Part shown: in pieces, positions 51,592-61,812 of the stretch
Layout of the letters: the number at the start of each line of letters is the position of its first letter
How positions within the stretch are numbered: position 1 is the first letter of the stretch
Assembly (NCBI GenBank): GCA_946628415.1
Contig: CAMOWK010000002.1
Location: 158,021 to 222,020, forward strand
Direction: 5' to 3'
DNA: 64,000 bases
Origin: an uncultured Lachnospiraceae bacterium
GTDB taxonomy: Bacteria; Bacillota; Clostridia; Lachnospirales; Lachnospiraceae
The notes under the pieces: generated by a model
Told to the model about the DNA's origin: nothing
Seen by the model: only the letters and a program-made list of their open reading frames with translations
The model's database searches: none
Made by a program: the position numbers and the translations under genes

Positions 51592-52377
51592 GTGAAGATT
51601 ATAGTATGTGTAAAACAGGTACCTGATACAAAGGGCGGAGTTAAGTTTAAGCCGGACGGAACTCTTGACAGAGGAGCAATGCTTACAATCATGAATCCTG
51701 ATGATAAAGCAGGACTTGAGGCAGCTCTCAGACTTAAGGATCAGTATGGCGCAGAGGTTACAGTTGTAACTATGGGTCTTCCTAAGGCTGAAGAAGTTCT
51801 TCGTGAGGCAATAGCTATGGGCGCTGACAAGGGAATCCTTGTAACAGACAGAGTTCTTGGTGGAGCTGATACATGGGCTACATCACAGACAATTGCCGGA
51901 GCAATCCGTAATCTTGAATATGATCTTATCATCACAGGCCGTCAGGCTATCGATGGTGATACAGCTCAGGTTGGACCTCAGATTTCAGAGCATCTTAATA
52001 TCCCGGTTATTTCATATGCTGAGGAGATTAAGATCGATGGAGATTCTGTTATAGTTAAACGTCAGTATGATGACAGATTCCATATGTTAAAGGCTAAGAT
52101 GCCATGTCTTATCACTGCTCTTTCAGAATTAAATGAGCCACGTTATATGACACCTGGTGGAATATTCGATGCATATGATGCTGATATTACTGTTTGGGGA
52201 AGAGCAGACCTTAAGGATGTTCTTGACAGTAACCTTGGTCTTAAGGGTTCACCTACTCAGATAGCTAAGGCTTCTGATAAGGTTAGAAAGGGAGCAGGCG
52301 AGAAGGTTGCTCTTGATACTCCTGATGAATCAGCTGATTACATCGTTTCTAAATTACAGGAAAAGTTTGTAATATAA
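51592..52377 (+). CDS. etfB: Electron transfer flavoprotein subunit beta
   Basis: 261 residues. Small Etf subunit with bound AMP or FAD in the bifurcating Bcd-Etf complex. MKIIVCVKQVPDT and GRQAIDGDTAQVGPQISEHLNIP are typical. The start is a GTG at 51592 behind TAAGGAGGG, 13 bases after bcd. Partner of etfA downstream. Confidence 0.96.
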   Translation: MKIIVCVKQVPDTKGGVKFKPDGTLDRGAMLTIMNPDDKAGLEAALRLKDQYGAEVTVVTMGLPKAEEVLREAIAMGADKGILVTDRVLGGADTWATSQTIAGAIRNLEYDLIITGRQAIDGDTAQVGPQISEHLNIPVISYAEEIKIDGDSVIVKRQYDDRFHMLKAKMPCLITALSELNEPRYMTPGGIFDAYDADITVWGRADLKDVLDSNLGLKGSPTQIAKASDKVRKGAGEKVALDTPDESADYIVSKLQEKFVI

Positions 52378-52398
52378 TTTGAAGGAGGATAACCGAAA

Positions 52399-53451
52399 AT
52401 GGCATTAGAAGAATATAAGGGCGTATATGTCTTCGCCCAGCAGGTAGATAATAAGATCGACAACATTGCATATGAGCTTATCGGAAAAGGTAAGGATCTT
52501 GCAGCTGATCTCGGCACAGAAGTAACTGCAGTACTCGTTGGTTCAGGCGTTAAGGATCTTGCAGATAAGCTTGCAGAGTATGGTGCTGATAAAGTTATAG
52601 TTGTTGATGATCCTGAACTTAAGGAATACAGAACAGAGCCTTATACACACGCTCTTGCATCTGTTATTGAAAAATATAAACCGGATATCTTCCTTATCGG
52701 TGCTACAGCTATAGGCCGTGATCTTGGTCCTCGTGTTTGTGCACGTATCCATACAGGTCTTACAGCTGACTGTACACAGCTTGATATAGGAGATTTCCCA
52801 CTTGTTGCTATTCCTGGAAGAGAGCAGAAGCACAATCAGCTTCTTATGACTCGTCCTGCATTTGGTGGTAACACAATAGCTACTATTGCATGTCCTGATT
52901 TCAGACCTCAGATGGCTACAGTTCGTCCGGGCGTTATGCAGAAGAAGGATAAAGTGGCAGGAGCTAAGGCTGTTGTTGAAGAGTTTAATCCTGGATTCAC
53001 ACCTAATGACAATTATGTTGAAATTCTTGAAATCGTTAAGGCTGTATCAGATACAGTTGATATTCAGAATGCAAAGATTCTTGTTTCAGGTGGACGTGGT
53101 GTTGGTTCAGCTGAGAACTTCGCAATTCTTGAAGAACTTGCAAAGGCTGTTGGCGGTGAAGTAAGCTGCTCACGTGCTGTTGTTGATTCAGGCTGGAAGC
53201 CAAAGGAACTTCAGGTTGGTCAGACAGGTAAGACAGTTCGTCCTCATGTTTACTTTGCAATCGGTATTTCAGGTGCTATTCAGCATGTTGCCGGTATGGA
53301 AGAGTCTGATATAATTATCGCAATCAATAAAGATGAGACAGCTCCTATCTTTGATGTTGCTGACTATGGTGTAGTTGGTGATCTTAATAAGATAGTTCCT
53401 GAACTTACAAAGAAGATTCTTGATGCTAAGGCAGCTAAAGAGAATAACTAA
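52399..53451 (+). CDS. etfA: Electron transfer flavoprotein subunit alpha
   Basis: 350 residues. Large Etf subunit. The FAD-binding C-terminal domain carries ILVSGGRGVGSAENF, SRAVVDSGWKPKELQVGQTGKTVRPHVYFAIGISGAIQHVAGM and INKDETAPIFDVADYGVVGDL, the signature of EtfA. GAAGGAGGATAACC precedes the ATG. Last gene of the butyrate cluster, followed by a terminator. No buk/ptb or but gene lies in the window, so the last step is elsewhere. Confidence 0.97.
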   Translation: MALEEYKGVYVFAQQVDNKIDNIAYELIGKGKDLAADLGTEVTAVLVGSGVKDLADKLAEYGADKVIVVDDPELKEYRTEPYTHALASVIEKYKPDIFLIGATAIGRDLGPRVCARIHTGLTADCTQLDIGDFPLVAIPGREQKHNQLLMTRPAFGGNTIATIACPDFRPQMATVRPGVMQKKDKVAGAKAVVEEFNPGFTPNDNYVEILEIVKAVSDTVDIQNAKILVSGGRGVGSAENFAILEELAKAVGGEVSCSRAVVDSGWKPKELQVGQTGKTVRPHVYFAIGISGAIQHVAGMEESDIIIAINKDETAPIFDVADYGVVGDLNKIVPELTKKILDAKAAKENN

Positions 53452-53474
53452 TCTTTAATATAACTGAATTTTTA

Positions 53475-53500
53475 GGGCACTGCTGCTGCAGTGCCCTTTT
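53475..53500 (+). terminator. Intrinsic terminator of the butyrate cluster
   Basis: GGGCACTGC-TGCT-GCAGTGCCC followed by TTTT, 23 bases after etfA. Confidence 0.9.
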
Positions 53501-53545
53501 CAAAATATAATGTATTTCGGCTACTGTATAAAAGGAGATTACTAT

Positions 53546-54238
53546 ATGTTAGGTATTATCGGTGCAATGGATAAAGAGGTAGACAGTCTTAAGAGTATGA
53601 TGACTGATGTTAAGATAAAGACTGTAGCGCATATGGATTTTTGTGTGGGAAAACTGAATGGAAAAGATACTGTTATTGTAAGATGCGGAGTCGGAAAAGT
53701 GAATGCGGCTATGTGCACGCAGGCTCTTATCGATACATTTAATCCGGATGCTATTATCAATACAGGAATAGCCGGAAGCCTTGATAAGAATATAGATATA
53801 GGCGACCTTGTTTTTTCGGTTGATGCAGTTCAGCATGATATGGATGTGACTGCTCTTGGTTTTGACAGGGGCGTGATTCCGGACACACCTGTTTCTGTTT
53901 TTAAAGCAGATCAGGATTTGAGAAATAAAGCTATGGAAGCTGCAAAAAGTATGCTTCCCGATGTCGGGACATTTTGCGGAAGAATTGTGAGTGGAGATCA
54001 GTTCATTAGTAAAAAAGAAGTAAAAGAAGATTTGGTAAAAACATTTGGTGGAATGTGTACTGAAATGGAAGGAGCATCAATTGCTCATGTTGCAACCCTT
54101 AATAATGTACCATGGCTCGTGATAAGAGCTATATCAGATAAAGCGGATGATTCAGCTGATATGGATTATCCTGAATTTCAAAAACTGGCAATTAAGAGAA
54201 GTGTAATTCTGGTAAATGAATTTGCAAGAACTTTTTAA
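53546..54238 (+). CDS. mtnN: 5'-methylthioadenosine/S-adenosylhomocysteine nucleosidase
   Basis: 230 residues. Removes adenine from S-adenosylhomocysteine and methylthioadenosine. LGIIGAMDKEVDSL (catalytic Glu), the purine-nucleosidase pocket GIAGSLDKN, SGDQFI, and MEGASIAHVATLNNVPWLVIRAISDKADD (catalytic Asp) are present. The start at 53546 follows AAAAGGAGATTAC; a longer frame from 53510 would begin in the terminator region. Stands alone after the butyrate cluster. Confidence 0.95.
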   Translation: MLGIIGAMDKEVDSLKSMMTDVKIKTVAHMDFCVGKLNGKDTVIVRCGVGKVNAAMCTQALIDTFNPDAIINTGIAGSLDKNIDIGDLVFSVDAVQHDMDVTALGFDRGVIPDTPVSVFKADQDLRNKAMEAAKSMLPDVGTFCGRIVSGDQFISKKEVKEDLVKTFGGMCTEMEGASIAHVATLNNVPWLVIRAISDKADDSADMDYPEFQKLAIKRSVILVNEFARTF

Positions 54239-54273
54239 GCAGATAACTGCTAGACTTATTTTACTGCTCGTGA

Positions 54274-54279
54274 TATAAT
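54274..54279 (+). promoter_or_regulatory. Extended -10 promoter for tig
   Basis: TGA-TATAAT, with TAGACT 17 bases upstream as a weak -35. Confidence 0.6.
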
Positions 54280-54280
54280 C

Positions 54281-54355
54281 TCATGGTTAGTGCAAACTAA
54301 TCATGAAGATGCGCATATTCCGCGTTTGGCGCGGTGTGTGCCGCACATGGCACAC
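54281..54355 (+). promoter_or_regulatory. tig leader with three consecutive hairpins
   Basis: TCATGGTTAGT-GCAA-ACTAATCATGA (54281-54306, GNRA loop), CCGCG-TTTGG-CGCGG (54320-54334) and GTGTGCC-GCACAT-GGCACAC (54336-54355), ending about 15 bases before the ribosome site. The first begins at the predicted transcript start. Confidence 0.6.
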
Positions 54356-54385
54356 TTTAATATATAAAGGGAGGATTTAATAGAA

Positions 54386-55672
54386 ATGAGTATTTCATGT
54401 GAAAAGTTGGAAGGAAGTATGGCTCTCCTTACTATTACTGTACCTGCAGATGAATTTGGAAAGGCTTTAACTGCAGCTTATAATAAAGAAAAAGGAAAAT
54501 TCCAGGTTCCTGGCTTTAGAAAAGGCCATGTTCCTATGACTATGATAGAGAAGATGTATGGTCCGGCTGTGTTCTATGAGGATGCTGCAAATGACCTTAT
54601 TAACAAGCATTATCCTGAAGAGATTGAAAATGTTTCGATAGAGATCACTTCCAGACCTGAGATCGACATTACTCAGATTGAAAAGGGTAAAGATTTTATA
54701 TTCACAGCAAAGGTTGCTACAAAGCCGCCTGTAAAGCTCGGAGAATATAAAGGAATTGAAATCGAGAAAGTAGAAGTTAATGTAACTGATGAAGATGTTG
54801 ATGCTGAGATTGAGAAGGCACGTAAAGAAAATTCACGTAAAGTAGATGTTACTGACCGTGCTGCAAAAGAAGGTGATGAAGCTCTCATCAACTATGAAGG
54901 ATTTGTTGATGGAACACCTTTTGATGGCGGAAAGGGTGAAGAGTACAGCCTTAAGCTTGGTTCACATTCATTCATCGATACATTTGAAGATCAGATAGTA
55001 GGAAAGAATGTTGGCGACAAGTTTGATGTAGAGGTTACATTCCCTACAGAGTATCACGCTGAAGATCTTGCAGGAAAGCCTGCTACATTCAAGGTTGAAC
55101 TTCTTGGACTTAAGGAAGAGATACTTCCGACACTTGATGATGAGTTCGCAAGTGAAGTGTCAGAGTTCGAGACTCTTGCCGAGTATCGTGAGGATACAAA
55201 GAAGATTCTTCAGGTTAAGAAAGAAGATGCAGCTAAGAAGGAAAGAGAGTCCAAATGTCTTGAGAAGCTTATAGAGACAAGTGAGATCGAGCTTCCTGAG
55301 CCAATGGTAATGTATCAGCAGGAGAAGATGCTTGAAGATTTCGAGATGCAGCTTCGTTATCAGGGCCTCAGCATTGATCAGTACTTCGCTATCACAAAGC
55401 AGACAAGAGAAGATATGCTTGCACAGGTTAAGCCTGAGGCAGAGAAGAGAATTAAGACAAGTCTTATCGTAGAAGAAGTTGCTAAGGCTGAAAAGATCGA
55501 AGCAACAGATGAAGAAGTTGATGAAAGACTTAAAGAAATGGCTGAGCAGTATCAGCTTGATGTTGAGAAGTTTAAGGAACTCGCAGGAGATAAGGAGACA
55601 GAGGCTATAAAGATGGATATTGCTATGGAAAAAGCAATCCACTTTATCGCTGATAATGCAAAGGAGGCATAA
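54386..55672 (+). CDS. tig: Trigger factor
   Basis: 428 residues. Ribosome-bound chaperone and peptidyl-prolyl isomerase. The N-terminal domain has the L23-binding loop signature PGFRKGHVP; the FKBP-like domain is [41 protein letters not shown]; the helical C-terminal arms follow. GGGAGGATTTAATAG precedes the ATG. Heads tig-clpP-clpX-engB; the clpP start lies 2 bases after its stop codon. Confidence 0.97.
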   Translation: MSISCEKLEGSMALLTITVPADEFGKALTAAYNKEKGKFQVPGFRKGHVPMTMIEKMYGPAVFYEDAANDLINKHYPEEIENVSIEITSRPEIDITQIEKGKDFIFTAKVATKPPVKLGEYKGIEIEKVEVNVTDEDVDAEIEKARKENSRKVDVTDRAAKEGDEALINYEGFVDGTPFDGGKGEEYSLKLGSHSFIDTFEDQIVGKNVGDKFDVEVTFPTEYHAEDLAGKPATFKVELLGLKEEILPTLDDEFASEVSEFETLAEYREDTKKILQVKKEDAAKKERESKCLEKLIETSEIELPEPMVMYQQEKMLEDFEMQLRYQGLSIDQYFAITKQTREDMLAQVKPEAEKRIKTSLIVEEVAKAEKIEATDEEVDERLKEMAEQYQLDVEKFKELAGDKETEAIKMDIAMEKAIHFIADNAKEA

Positions 55673-55673
55673 T

Positions 55674-56258
55674 ATGGCACTGGTGCCTACAGTCATTGAG
55701 ACAAGCAGCAGAGGTGAGAGAGCTTACGATATATATTCAAGACTTCTTAAAGAAAGGATCATTTTCCTTGGTGATGAGGTAAATGATGTTACTGCAAGTC
55801 TTGTAATTGCACAGCTTCTCTTTCTGGAATCAGAAGATTCAACAAAGGATATATCATTTTATATCAACAGCCCGGGTGGATCGGTTTCAGCCGGATGGGG
55901 TATTTATGATACTATGAATTATATTAAATGTGATGTATCTACAATCTGTGTAGGTATGGCTGCCAGCATGGGGGCATTTCTTCTTGCGGGCGGTACTAAG
56001 GGCAAAAGATTTGCTCTTCCTAACTCAGAGATTATGATTCATCAGCCTCTTGGAGGAGCTCAGGGACAGGCAACTGATATTCAGATTACTGCAGAGCATA
56101 TACTCCGTACAAAAGAAAGACTTAACAGAATCCTTGCTGAAGATACAGGTAAGTCACTTGAAGAGATAGCCAGAGATACTGAAAGAGATAACTGGATGAC
56201 AGCCGAGGAAGCAAAGGAATATGGTCTTATTGACCAGGTTATAACAAATCGTAACTAG
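55674..56258 (+). CDS. clpP: ATP-dependent Clp protease proteolytic subunit
   Basis: 194 residues, standard length. Serine protease forming a barrel of two heptamers; triad S98 in AASMGAF, H123 in IMIHQPLGG and D172 in [18 protein letters not shown] is the oxyanion strand. The ATG at 55674 follows AAGGAGG inside the tig end. Partner of clpX next door, and possibly of the second ClpX at 21399. Confidence 0.98.
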   Translation: MALVPTVIETSSRGERAYDIYSRLLKERIIFLGDEVNDVTASLVIAQLLFLESEDSTKDISFYINSPGGSVSAGWGIYDTMNYIKCDVSTICVGMAASMGAFLLAGGTKGKRFALPNSEIMIHQPLGGAQGQATDIQITAEHILRTKERLNRILAEDTGKSLEEIARDTERDNWMTAEEAKEYGLIDQVITNRN

Positions 56259-56270
56259 TGGAGATTGACG

Positions 56271-57488
56271 ATGTCTAATAAACCAAAGCTTAAATGCTCT
56301 TTCTGCGGCAAGAATCAGGATCAGGTTCATAAGCTTATTGCCGGACCTGATGTATATATCTGTAATAACTGTGTAGAACTCTGTCTTGATATGATTCAGG
56401 AAGAGGAAGCGGCAGAAGTTGCGAATGAAGGAGTTAATCTACTTAAGCCAAAAGATATTAAAGCCTTCCTTGATCAGTATGTAGTTGGTCAGGAAGAGGC
56501 AAAGAGAACTTTGTCTGTAGCTGTTTATAATCATTATAAGAGAGTTCTGTCAGGCAAGTCATTTGATGTTGAACTTCAGAAAAGTAATGTCATTATGGCA
56601 GGCCCTACAGGTTCCGGTAAGACGTATCTTGCCCAGACACTTGCAAGGATACTTAATGTTCCGTTTGCAATAGCTGATGCTACAACGTTAACAGAAGCCG
56701 GTTATGTCGGTGAAGATGTTGAGAACATTCTTCTTAAGCTTATCCAGGCTGCCGATTATGATGTAGACAGGGCGGAGATGGGAATTATCTATATAGATGA
56801 AATAGATAAGATAACCAAGAAGTCTGAAAATGTATCGATCACCAGAGATGTTTCCGGTGAAGGTGTACAGCAGGCGCTTCTTAAGATTGTGGAAGGAACG
56901 ATTGCTTCCGTACCTCCTCAGGGTGGAAGAAAGCATCCTCAGCAGGAATATATAAGAATTGACACATCAAATATTCTCTTTATCTGCGGCGGAGCATTTG
57001 ACGGTCTTGATAAGGTTATCGAATCCAGAATAGGTAAGAAGTCCATAGGCTTTAATGCAACTATAGACAACAAGAATATTGATAATGAAAATGAAGTTCT
57101 CCGTCAGGTTGAGCCTCACGATTTTATCAAATATGGTATCATACCGGAGCTTGTCGGAAGACTTCCTGTAATGATAACACTTGATCTTCTTGATGAGGAT
57201 ACACTTGTCAGAATTCTTACAGAGCCGAAGTCATCAATAGTTAAACAGTATGAAAAACTGTTTGAACTTGATAATGTTAAGCTTGAGTTTGAAGAAGATG
57301 CATTAAAAGAGATTGCAAAGCTTGCGATGGAAAGAAAGACCGGAGCAAGAGGACTTAGAGCAATCCTTGAAAAAGCTCTTATGGAAGAGATGTATACACT
57401 TCCTTCAGAGGAAAATGTTAAGACAAGTATCATCACGAAAGAAGTTATTGATGGTACGGGTAAGCCACGGCATGAAATGAAATCATAA
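56271..57488 (+). CDS. clpX: ATP-dependent Clp protease ATP-binding subunit ClpX
   Basis: 405 residues. AAA+ unfoldase that feeds substrates to ClpP. Zinc domain cysteines C9, C12, C31, C34; Walker A GPTGSGKT (111-118); pore loop GYVG (144-147); RKH loop (220-222); ClpP-docking IGF loop (259-261); all canonical, unlike the paralogue at 21399-22778. The ATG at 56271 follows GGAGATTG; a TTG six bases earlier is possible. Position in tig-clpP-clpX is standard. Confidence 0.97.
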   Translation: MSNKPKLKCSFCGKNQDQVHKLIAGPDVYICNNCVELCLDMIQEEEAAEVANEGVNLLKPKDIKAFLDQYVVGQEEAKRTLSVAVYNHYKRVLSGKSFDVELQKSNVIMAGPTGSGKTYLAQTLARILNVPFAIADATTLTEAGYVGEDVENILLKLIQAADYDVDRAEMGIIYIDEIDKITKKSENVSITRDVSGEGVQQALLKIVEGTIASVPPQGGRKHPQQEYIRIDTSNILFICGGAFDGLDKVIESRIGKKSIGFNATIDNKNIDNENEVLRQVEPHDFIKYGIIPELVGRLPVMITLDLLDEDTLVRILTEPKSSIVKQYEKLFELDNVKLEFEEDALKEIAKLAMERKTGARGLRAILEKALMEEMYTLPSEENVKTSIITKEVIDGTGKPRHEMKS

Positions 57489-57529
57489 GTTTTTATGAAA
57501 GCTTTTATGGCAGATTATGAGAGATAAAT

Positions 57530-58147
57530 ATGAAGATTAAATATGCAGAACTTGAAACAGTCTGCGGAGTTACAAGTAAATTTCCGGAACATGATGTTCC
57601 GGAAATTGCTTTTGCAGGCAAATCAAATGTAGGTAAATCAACGCTTATTAACGGCCTTATGAACAGGAAGAACCTTGCAAGGACCTCGTCGCAGCCCGGT
57701 AAGACTCAGACCATTAATTATTATAAGATAAACGACAGCTTTTATTTTGTTGACCTTCCGGGATATGGGTATGCGAAAGTATCTAAAGAAGAAAAAGCAA
57801 AATGGGGTAAGATGGTTGAGAGATATCTCAGAAACAGTAAGACTCTTAAGCTTATATTTCTTCTTATAGATATAAGGCATGAGCCGTCTGCAAATGATAA
57901 GCAGATGTTTGAATGGATAAAGAGTACCGGATACACACCTGTTATTATAGCCACTAAGCTTGATAAGATTAAAAGAAGCATGAAAGATAAATGCCTTAAG
58001 ATAGTAAGAGAGGGGCTTGGAGCAGGGAAGGATATAAAAATCATCCCATACTCAGGCCTTACAAAGGCGGGCAGGGATGAAATCCTCGAGGTTGTCAGTT
58101 ACTATGCTGAATGTGAAGGTTCTGAACCGTCAGGTGAATCCAGCTGA
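57530..58147 (+). CDS. engB: Ribosome biogenesis GTP-binding protein YsxC/EngB
   Basis: 205 residues. GTPase of late 50S assembly. G motifs: GKSNVGKST (G1), TSSQPGKTQTINYY (G2), VDLPGYGYA (G3), ATKLDK (G4). The end of the gene (58102-58147) overlaps the end of the convergent DUF4364 gene by 46 bases. In Bacillus the lon genes lie between clpX and ysxC; here they are absent. Confidence 0.96.
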   Translation: MKIKYAELETVCGVTSKFPEHDVPEIAFAGKSNVGKSTLINGLMNRKNLARTSSQPGKTQTINYYKINDSFYFVDLPGYGYAKVSKEEKAKWGKMVERYLRNSKTLKLIFLLIDIRHEPSANDKQMFEWIKSTGYTPVIIATKLDKIKRSMKDKCLKIVREGLGAGKDIKIIPYSGLTKAGRDEILEVVSYYAECEGSEPSGESS

Positions 58148-58647
58148 TCCATTATATAAGAATAAATCTCGGCGCTTTTAGCACGCCAGTTATCACATAT
58201 ATTAATAGCCATGCTTTTAGTGGGGACGTCCAGTTTGAGATCGAACAGGACGTCTTTTCTTTCTTTTATAATGCATTCAACTGTGTATTCCTGATTGTCG
58301 TTATATACATAGTCAGCATATATCTGCGATTCATTTTTAAGATTGATCTTTTCCTGTTCAAAGAATTCAAGAATATCCTTCTTGATCGATATCGGAAGAC
58401 GGTTTTCAAAGTAGAACAGTGCTTCCTCACCCTGAGATGTGATCTGGTAGTGAGCGGTATCTCTTATCATGTTTACGGAAATGAAGTCCTTGTCGATAAG
58501 CTCGGACAGTGACTCGTGTATATTAAATGAATTGGTATATCCATGACTGAGTATAAAATCAAGTATCTCTGAATTGGTAAGAGTATATATATCAACTCTG
58601 TCCAGCATATATAGAATCATGATTTTATAAAGGAACAGATTGTCCAC
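58102..58647 (-). CDS. DUF4364 winged-helix-like protein
   Basis: 181 residues. The helical start (LFLYKIMILYMLDRVDIYTLTNSEILDFILSHGY) and the following wing-like segment match DUF4364, a Clostridia family with a predicted winged-helix DNA-binding domain of unknown role. The start is a GTG at 58647 with AAAGGAGAAAC in front. Its last 46 bases are antisense to the end of engB. Confidence 0.82.
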   Translation of the reverse strand: MDNLFLYKIMILYMLDRVDIYTLTNSEILDFILSHGYTNSFNIHESLSELIDKDFISVNMIRDTAHYQITSQGEEALFYFENRLPISIKKDILEFFEQEKINLKNESQIYADYVYNDNQEYTVECIIKERKDVLFDLKLDVPTKSMAINICDNWRAKSAEIYSYIMDQLDSPDGSEPSHSA

Positions 58648-58738
58648 TTAAGTTTCTCCTTTCCGGCGTGTACAATATAGAATACGCTTATATAGATTCA
58701 TTTGCAAGCAAAAATGCAAGTAAATCTTTGTCTGGCGG

Positions 58739-58767
58739 TTTACAAAATAAAACTCTTGTGTTATTCT
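58739..58767 (+). promoter_or_regulatory. Promoter for rho
   Basis: TTTACA (58739-58744), a 17-base spacer and TATTCT (58762-58767), preceded by TGT. It leaves a leader of about 120 bases with one GACCG-TC-CGGTC hairpin; I see no gene in the 248-base gap. Confidence 0.5.
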
Positions 58768-58895
58768 ACAGAATAGTTTCAAAGAAATACTTCGATTGAT
58801 TATCTCATCGTATGACCGTCCGGTCTATGTCAGAGTTTTAAATCCACGATATTATTAACAATGAATAACTACCATTTGTAAAAGGAGATACTTTA

Positions 58896-60410
58896 ATGGA
58901 TTATACTAAAGTTTCTGTTGCTGAGCTTAGAGCACTTGCAAAAGAAAAAGGTCTCGTTGATGTCGGTAAGATGAAAAAAGCTGAACTGGCTGAACTTCTT
59001 GCTGCGGTTGATATGAAGCTGAACAGACCCGCACCGCCTAAAAACATTGAAAATGAAACGAAAAAGACTTCGGGTGATGTAAAAAAGCCAAGAGCTGTGA
59101 GAGAAAAGAAGAAAGAAGACACACCTAAAGATAATAAGAACGATGAAAAAACTGTAAGTGATACAGCTTCCGCCGCTAAGACTGCAGAGGAAAAAGATGA
59201 TTCAAAAAATGTATCTGATAAGAAGCAGAATGAAAATGGGAATCTTATATATGACGGTCAGGAATATAATCCTGAGCTTGACAGCGGCAATTATGCAAAC
59301 GGTCTTCTTGAAGTCATGAATGATGGATACGGATTCATCAGAAGTGATAATTATATGCCGGGTGATAAGGATATATATATTTCACCGACTCAGATAAGAA
59401 GATTCAGGCTCCGCACCGGAGATATTATAAAAGGACCGATCAGAAAGAAAATTCAGCCAAATGAAAAGTTCAGCGGTCTTCTGTATATAGAGTCTGTAAA
59501 CGGCATGTTTCCGTCAAAGCTCGCAAGCCGCGTTGCATTTGAGGACATGACCCCTATCTTTCCCTGTGAAAGGATTCATCTTGATTATAACGGAGCGCCT
59601 AAGTCACTTCGTATAGTTGATCTTTTTTCACCTATAGGTAAAGGACAGAGAGGAATGATAGTTTCGCCTCCAAAAGCAGGAAAGACCACGCTCCTTAAAC
59701 AGATTGCGGGAAGAATCAGCGTTGCCAATCCGGAAATGAATCTCATAGTGCTTCTCATCGACGAAAGACCTGAAGAAGTTACTGATATTAAGGAGGCAAT
59801 CGAAGGACCAAGTGCAGAAGTAATATATTCTACATTTGATCAGACGCCAGAACATCATAAAAGAGTATCAGAGATGGTTATCGAAAGGGCAAAAAGACTT
59901 GTTGAGAGCCACAAGGATGTTGTAATACTGATAGACAGCATAACCCGCCTTGCGAGAGCCTATAACTTAACCGTAACTGCCAGCGGAAGGACTCTTTCTG
60001 GAGGACTTGATCCGGCTGCACTTCATATGCCGAAAAAATTCTTCGGAGCCGCAAGAAATATGAGAGAAGGCGGAAGCCTTACTATACTGGCAACCGCGCT
60101 TATCGATACAGGAAGCCGTATGGATGATGTTGTATTCGAAGAGTTTAAGGGTACGGGTAATATGGAGCTTGTCCTTAACAGAAATCTTTCGGAGAAGAGG
60201 ATATTCCCGGCTATAGACATTGATAAATCCGGAACAAGAAGAGATGACCTGCTTCTTGATCCTGATGAGCTGGATATAATCGACAGAATCCACAGTGAAT
60301 TAAGAGGGCTTAAGTCGGAAGAAGTAACGGAGAGCGTTATAAGACTCTTTGATAAGACCAGAAATAATAAGGAATTTATAGCTACTGCAAATAAGATATT
60401 TAATAAGTAA
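58896..60410 (+). CDS. rho: Transcription termination factor Rho
   Basis: 504 residues. RNA-dependent ATPase hexamer. A Rho_N helical start ([31 protein letters not shown]) is followed by a charged, low-complexity insert (about 45-125), the RNA-binding cold-shock-like domain ([41 protein letters not shown]), and the motor with Walker [12 protein letters not shown] and Walker [17 protein letters not shown]. Inserts of this type are common in Firmicute and actinobacterial Rho. AAAAGGAGATACTT precedes the ATG. Confidence 0.97.
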   Translation: MDYTKVSVAELRALAKEKGLVDVGKMKKAELAELLAAVDMKLNRPAPPKNIENETKKTSGDVKKPRAVREKKKEDTPKDNKNDEKTVSDTASAAKTAEEKDDSKNVSDKKQNENGNLIYDGQEYNPELDSGNYANGLLEVMNDGYGFIRSDNYMPGDKDIYISPTQIRRFRLRTGDIIKGPIRKKIQPNEKFSGLLYIESVNGMFPSKLASRVAFEDMTPIFPCERIHLDYNGAPKSLRIVDLFSPIGKGQRGMIVSPPKAGKTTLLKQIAGRISVANPEMNLIVLLIDERPEEVTDIKEAIEGPSAEVIYSTFDQTPEHHKRVSEMVIERAKRLVESHKDVVILIDSITRLARAYNLTVTASGRTLSGGLDPAALHMPKKFFGAARNMREGGSLTILATALIDTGSRMDDVVFEEFKGTGNMELVLNRNLSEKRIFPAIDIDKSGTRRDDLLLDPDELDIIDRIHSELRGLKSEEVTESVIRLFDKTRNNKEFIATANKIFNK

Positions 60411-60418
60411 AAAAAGGC

Positions 60419-60447
60419 TTGAAATTCATTTCCTTATATGTTAATAT
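60419..60447 (+). promoter_or_regulatory. Promoter for rpmE
   Basis: TTGAAA (60419-60424), a 17-base spacer and TAATAT (60442-60447), preceded by TGT. The leader of about 75 bases has a GCGAA-GA-TTCGC hairpin and may correspond to the L31 leader known from Firmicutes. Confidence 0.6.
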
Positions 60448-60527
60448 GACTCATGTTGCTGGTATGAGATCGAGGGGCGAAGATTCGCTTTGTGTCTTAT
60501 ATAGTTAAATAAAAAGGAGTGATAAAG

Positions 60528-60728
60528 ATGAGAGAAGGAATACATCCAGATTATTATCAGGCAAAGGTTGTATGTAACTGCGGTAACGAATTCGTTACAG
60601 GTTCAACAAAGAAAGAGATTCACGTTGAAATTTGTTCAAAGTGTCATTCATTCTACACAGGACAGCAGAAGGCTGTTCAGGCTCGTGGACGTATTGATAA
60701 GTTCAATAAGAAATATGGCACAAAATAG
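60528..60728 (+). CDS. rpmE: 50S ribosomal protein L31, zinc-binding type
   Basis: 66 residues. [45 protein letters not shown] has the two cysteine pairs of the zinc-binding (C+) form. AAAGGAGTGATAAAG fixes the start at 60528. It begins the string rpmE-DUF1385-prmC-prfA. Confidence 0.97.
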   Translation: MREGIHPDYYQAKVVCNCGNEFVTGSTKKEIHVEICSKCHSFYTGQQKAVQARGRIDKFNKKYGTK

Positions 60729-60794
60729 TTTTGCTTACTATGACAGGTTGGGAGTAATCTCTCAGCCTGTTTTGTTTTACCATGAGGACAGAAT

Positions 60795-61802
60795 ATGAAA
60801 TATTGTAATATTGGAGGACAGGCTATACTTGAGGGCGTTATGATGAAGGGACCTTCAAGTTATGCGCTTTCAGTAAGAAAGCCTGATGGTGAGATTCAGG
60901 TTGATGTAACGAAATATGAATCATTTGGAGAAAAGCATAAAATAAACAGAGTTCCGATAGTAAGAGGTGTATGTAATTTTATTGAGTCTCTTTATATAGG
61001 TGTTAAAACACTTATGGATTCGGCTGAATATTTCGAGGACGAAGAGGACGAGGCTGATGCTTCTGAAAGTAAGACGAAGAGTGAAATCAAGGCTGAGAGT
61101 GAGTCGGATAATGAGAAATCAAGTGGTAAAAAGTCTGGGAAAGATAAGGATAAGTCAGATTCATCGGACAGCCTTTATATGATAGGTTCGCTTGTTCTTT
61201 CCATCGCACTTGCTGTCGGTCTTTTTATACTGCTCCCTACGCTTCTTTCAACCTTACTTTATAAGATTACATCCAATAATCTCATTGTAAATATAGCTGA
61301 AGGAATCTTAAGGCTTATCATTTTCCTTACATATATATATGCCATTTCTTTGATGAAGGATATAAGAAGAACATATATGTATCATGGAGCTGAGCATAAG
61401 ACTATAAACTGTCTTGAAGCAGGTGACGATCTTACGGTTGAAAATGTAAAGAAGCATACCCGTTTCCACAGAAGGTGCGGAACAAGCTTTCTGTTTCTTG
61501 TCATACTTATAAGTATAATAGTTTTTATGTTCTTTAATACGGGCGTATTATGGATAAGGCTTGTCGTAAGACTGCTTTTTATCCCTGTAATAGCCGGATT
61601 GTCATATGAGATAATAAGATATGCGGGAAAACATGAAAATGCATTGTCACGAATTCTGAGTGCGCCGGGGCTTCTTCTTCAGAGGCTTACAACCAGAGAA
61701 CCTGATGATGACATGATAGAAGTTGCTATAAGGTCGGTTGAAGGAGTAATAGACTGGCATGAGTATGTTTCATGCGTAAGAAACGATTCATTTGAAAAGT
61801 GA
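60795..61802 (+). CDS. DUF1385 membrane protein
   Basis: 335 residues. The MKYCNIGGQAILEGVMMKGP opening and HGAEHKTINCLEAGDDLTVENVKKHTRFHRRCGTSF are the DUF1385 hallmarks; about four hydrophobic helices lie at 130-160, 165-185, 230-252 and 255-275. An acidic/Lys-Ser insert (about 78-120) is unusual in length. Function unknown, but the gene is conserved next to rpmE and prmC-prfA in Firmicutes. GAGGACAGAAT precedes the ATG. Confidence 0.9.
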   Translation: MKYCNIGGQAILEGVMMKGPSSYALSVRKPDGEIQVDVTKYESFGEKHKINRVPIVRGVCNFIESLYIGVKTLMDSAEYFEDEEDEADASESKTKSEIKAESESDNEKSSGKKSGKDKDKSDSSDSLYMIGSLVLSIALAVGLFILLPTLLSTLLYKITSNNLIVNIAEGILRLIIFLTYIYAISLMKDIRRTYMYHGAEHKTINCLEAGDDLTVENVKKHTRFHRRCGTSFLFLVILISIIVFMFFNTGVLWIRLVVRLLFIPVIAGLSYEIIRYAGKHENALSRILSAPGLLLQRLTTREPDDDMIEVAIRSVEGVIDWHEYVSCVRNDSFEK

Positions 61803-61812
61803 TGAATTGGAT

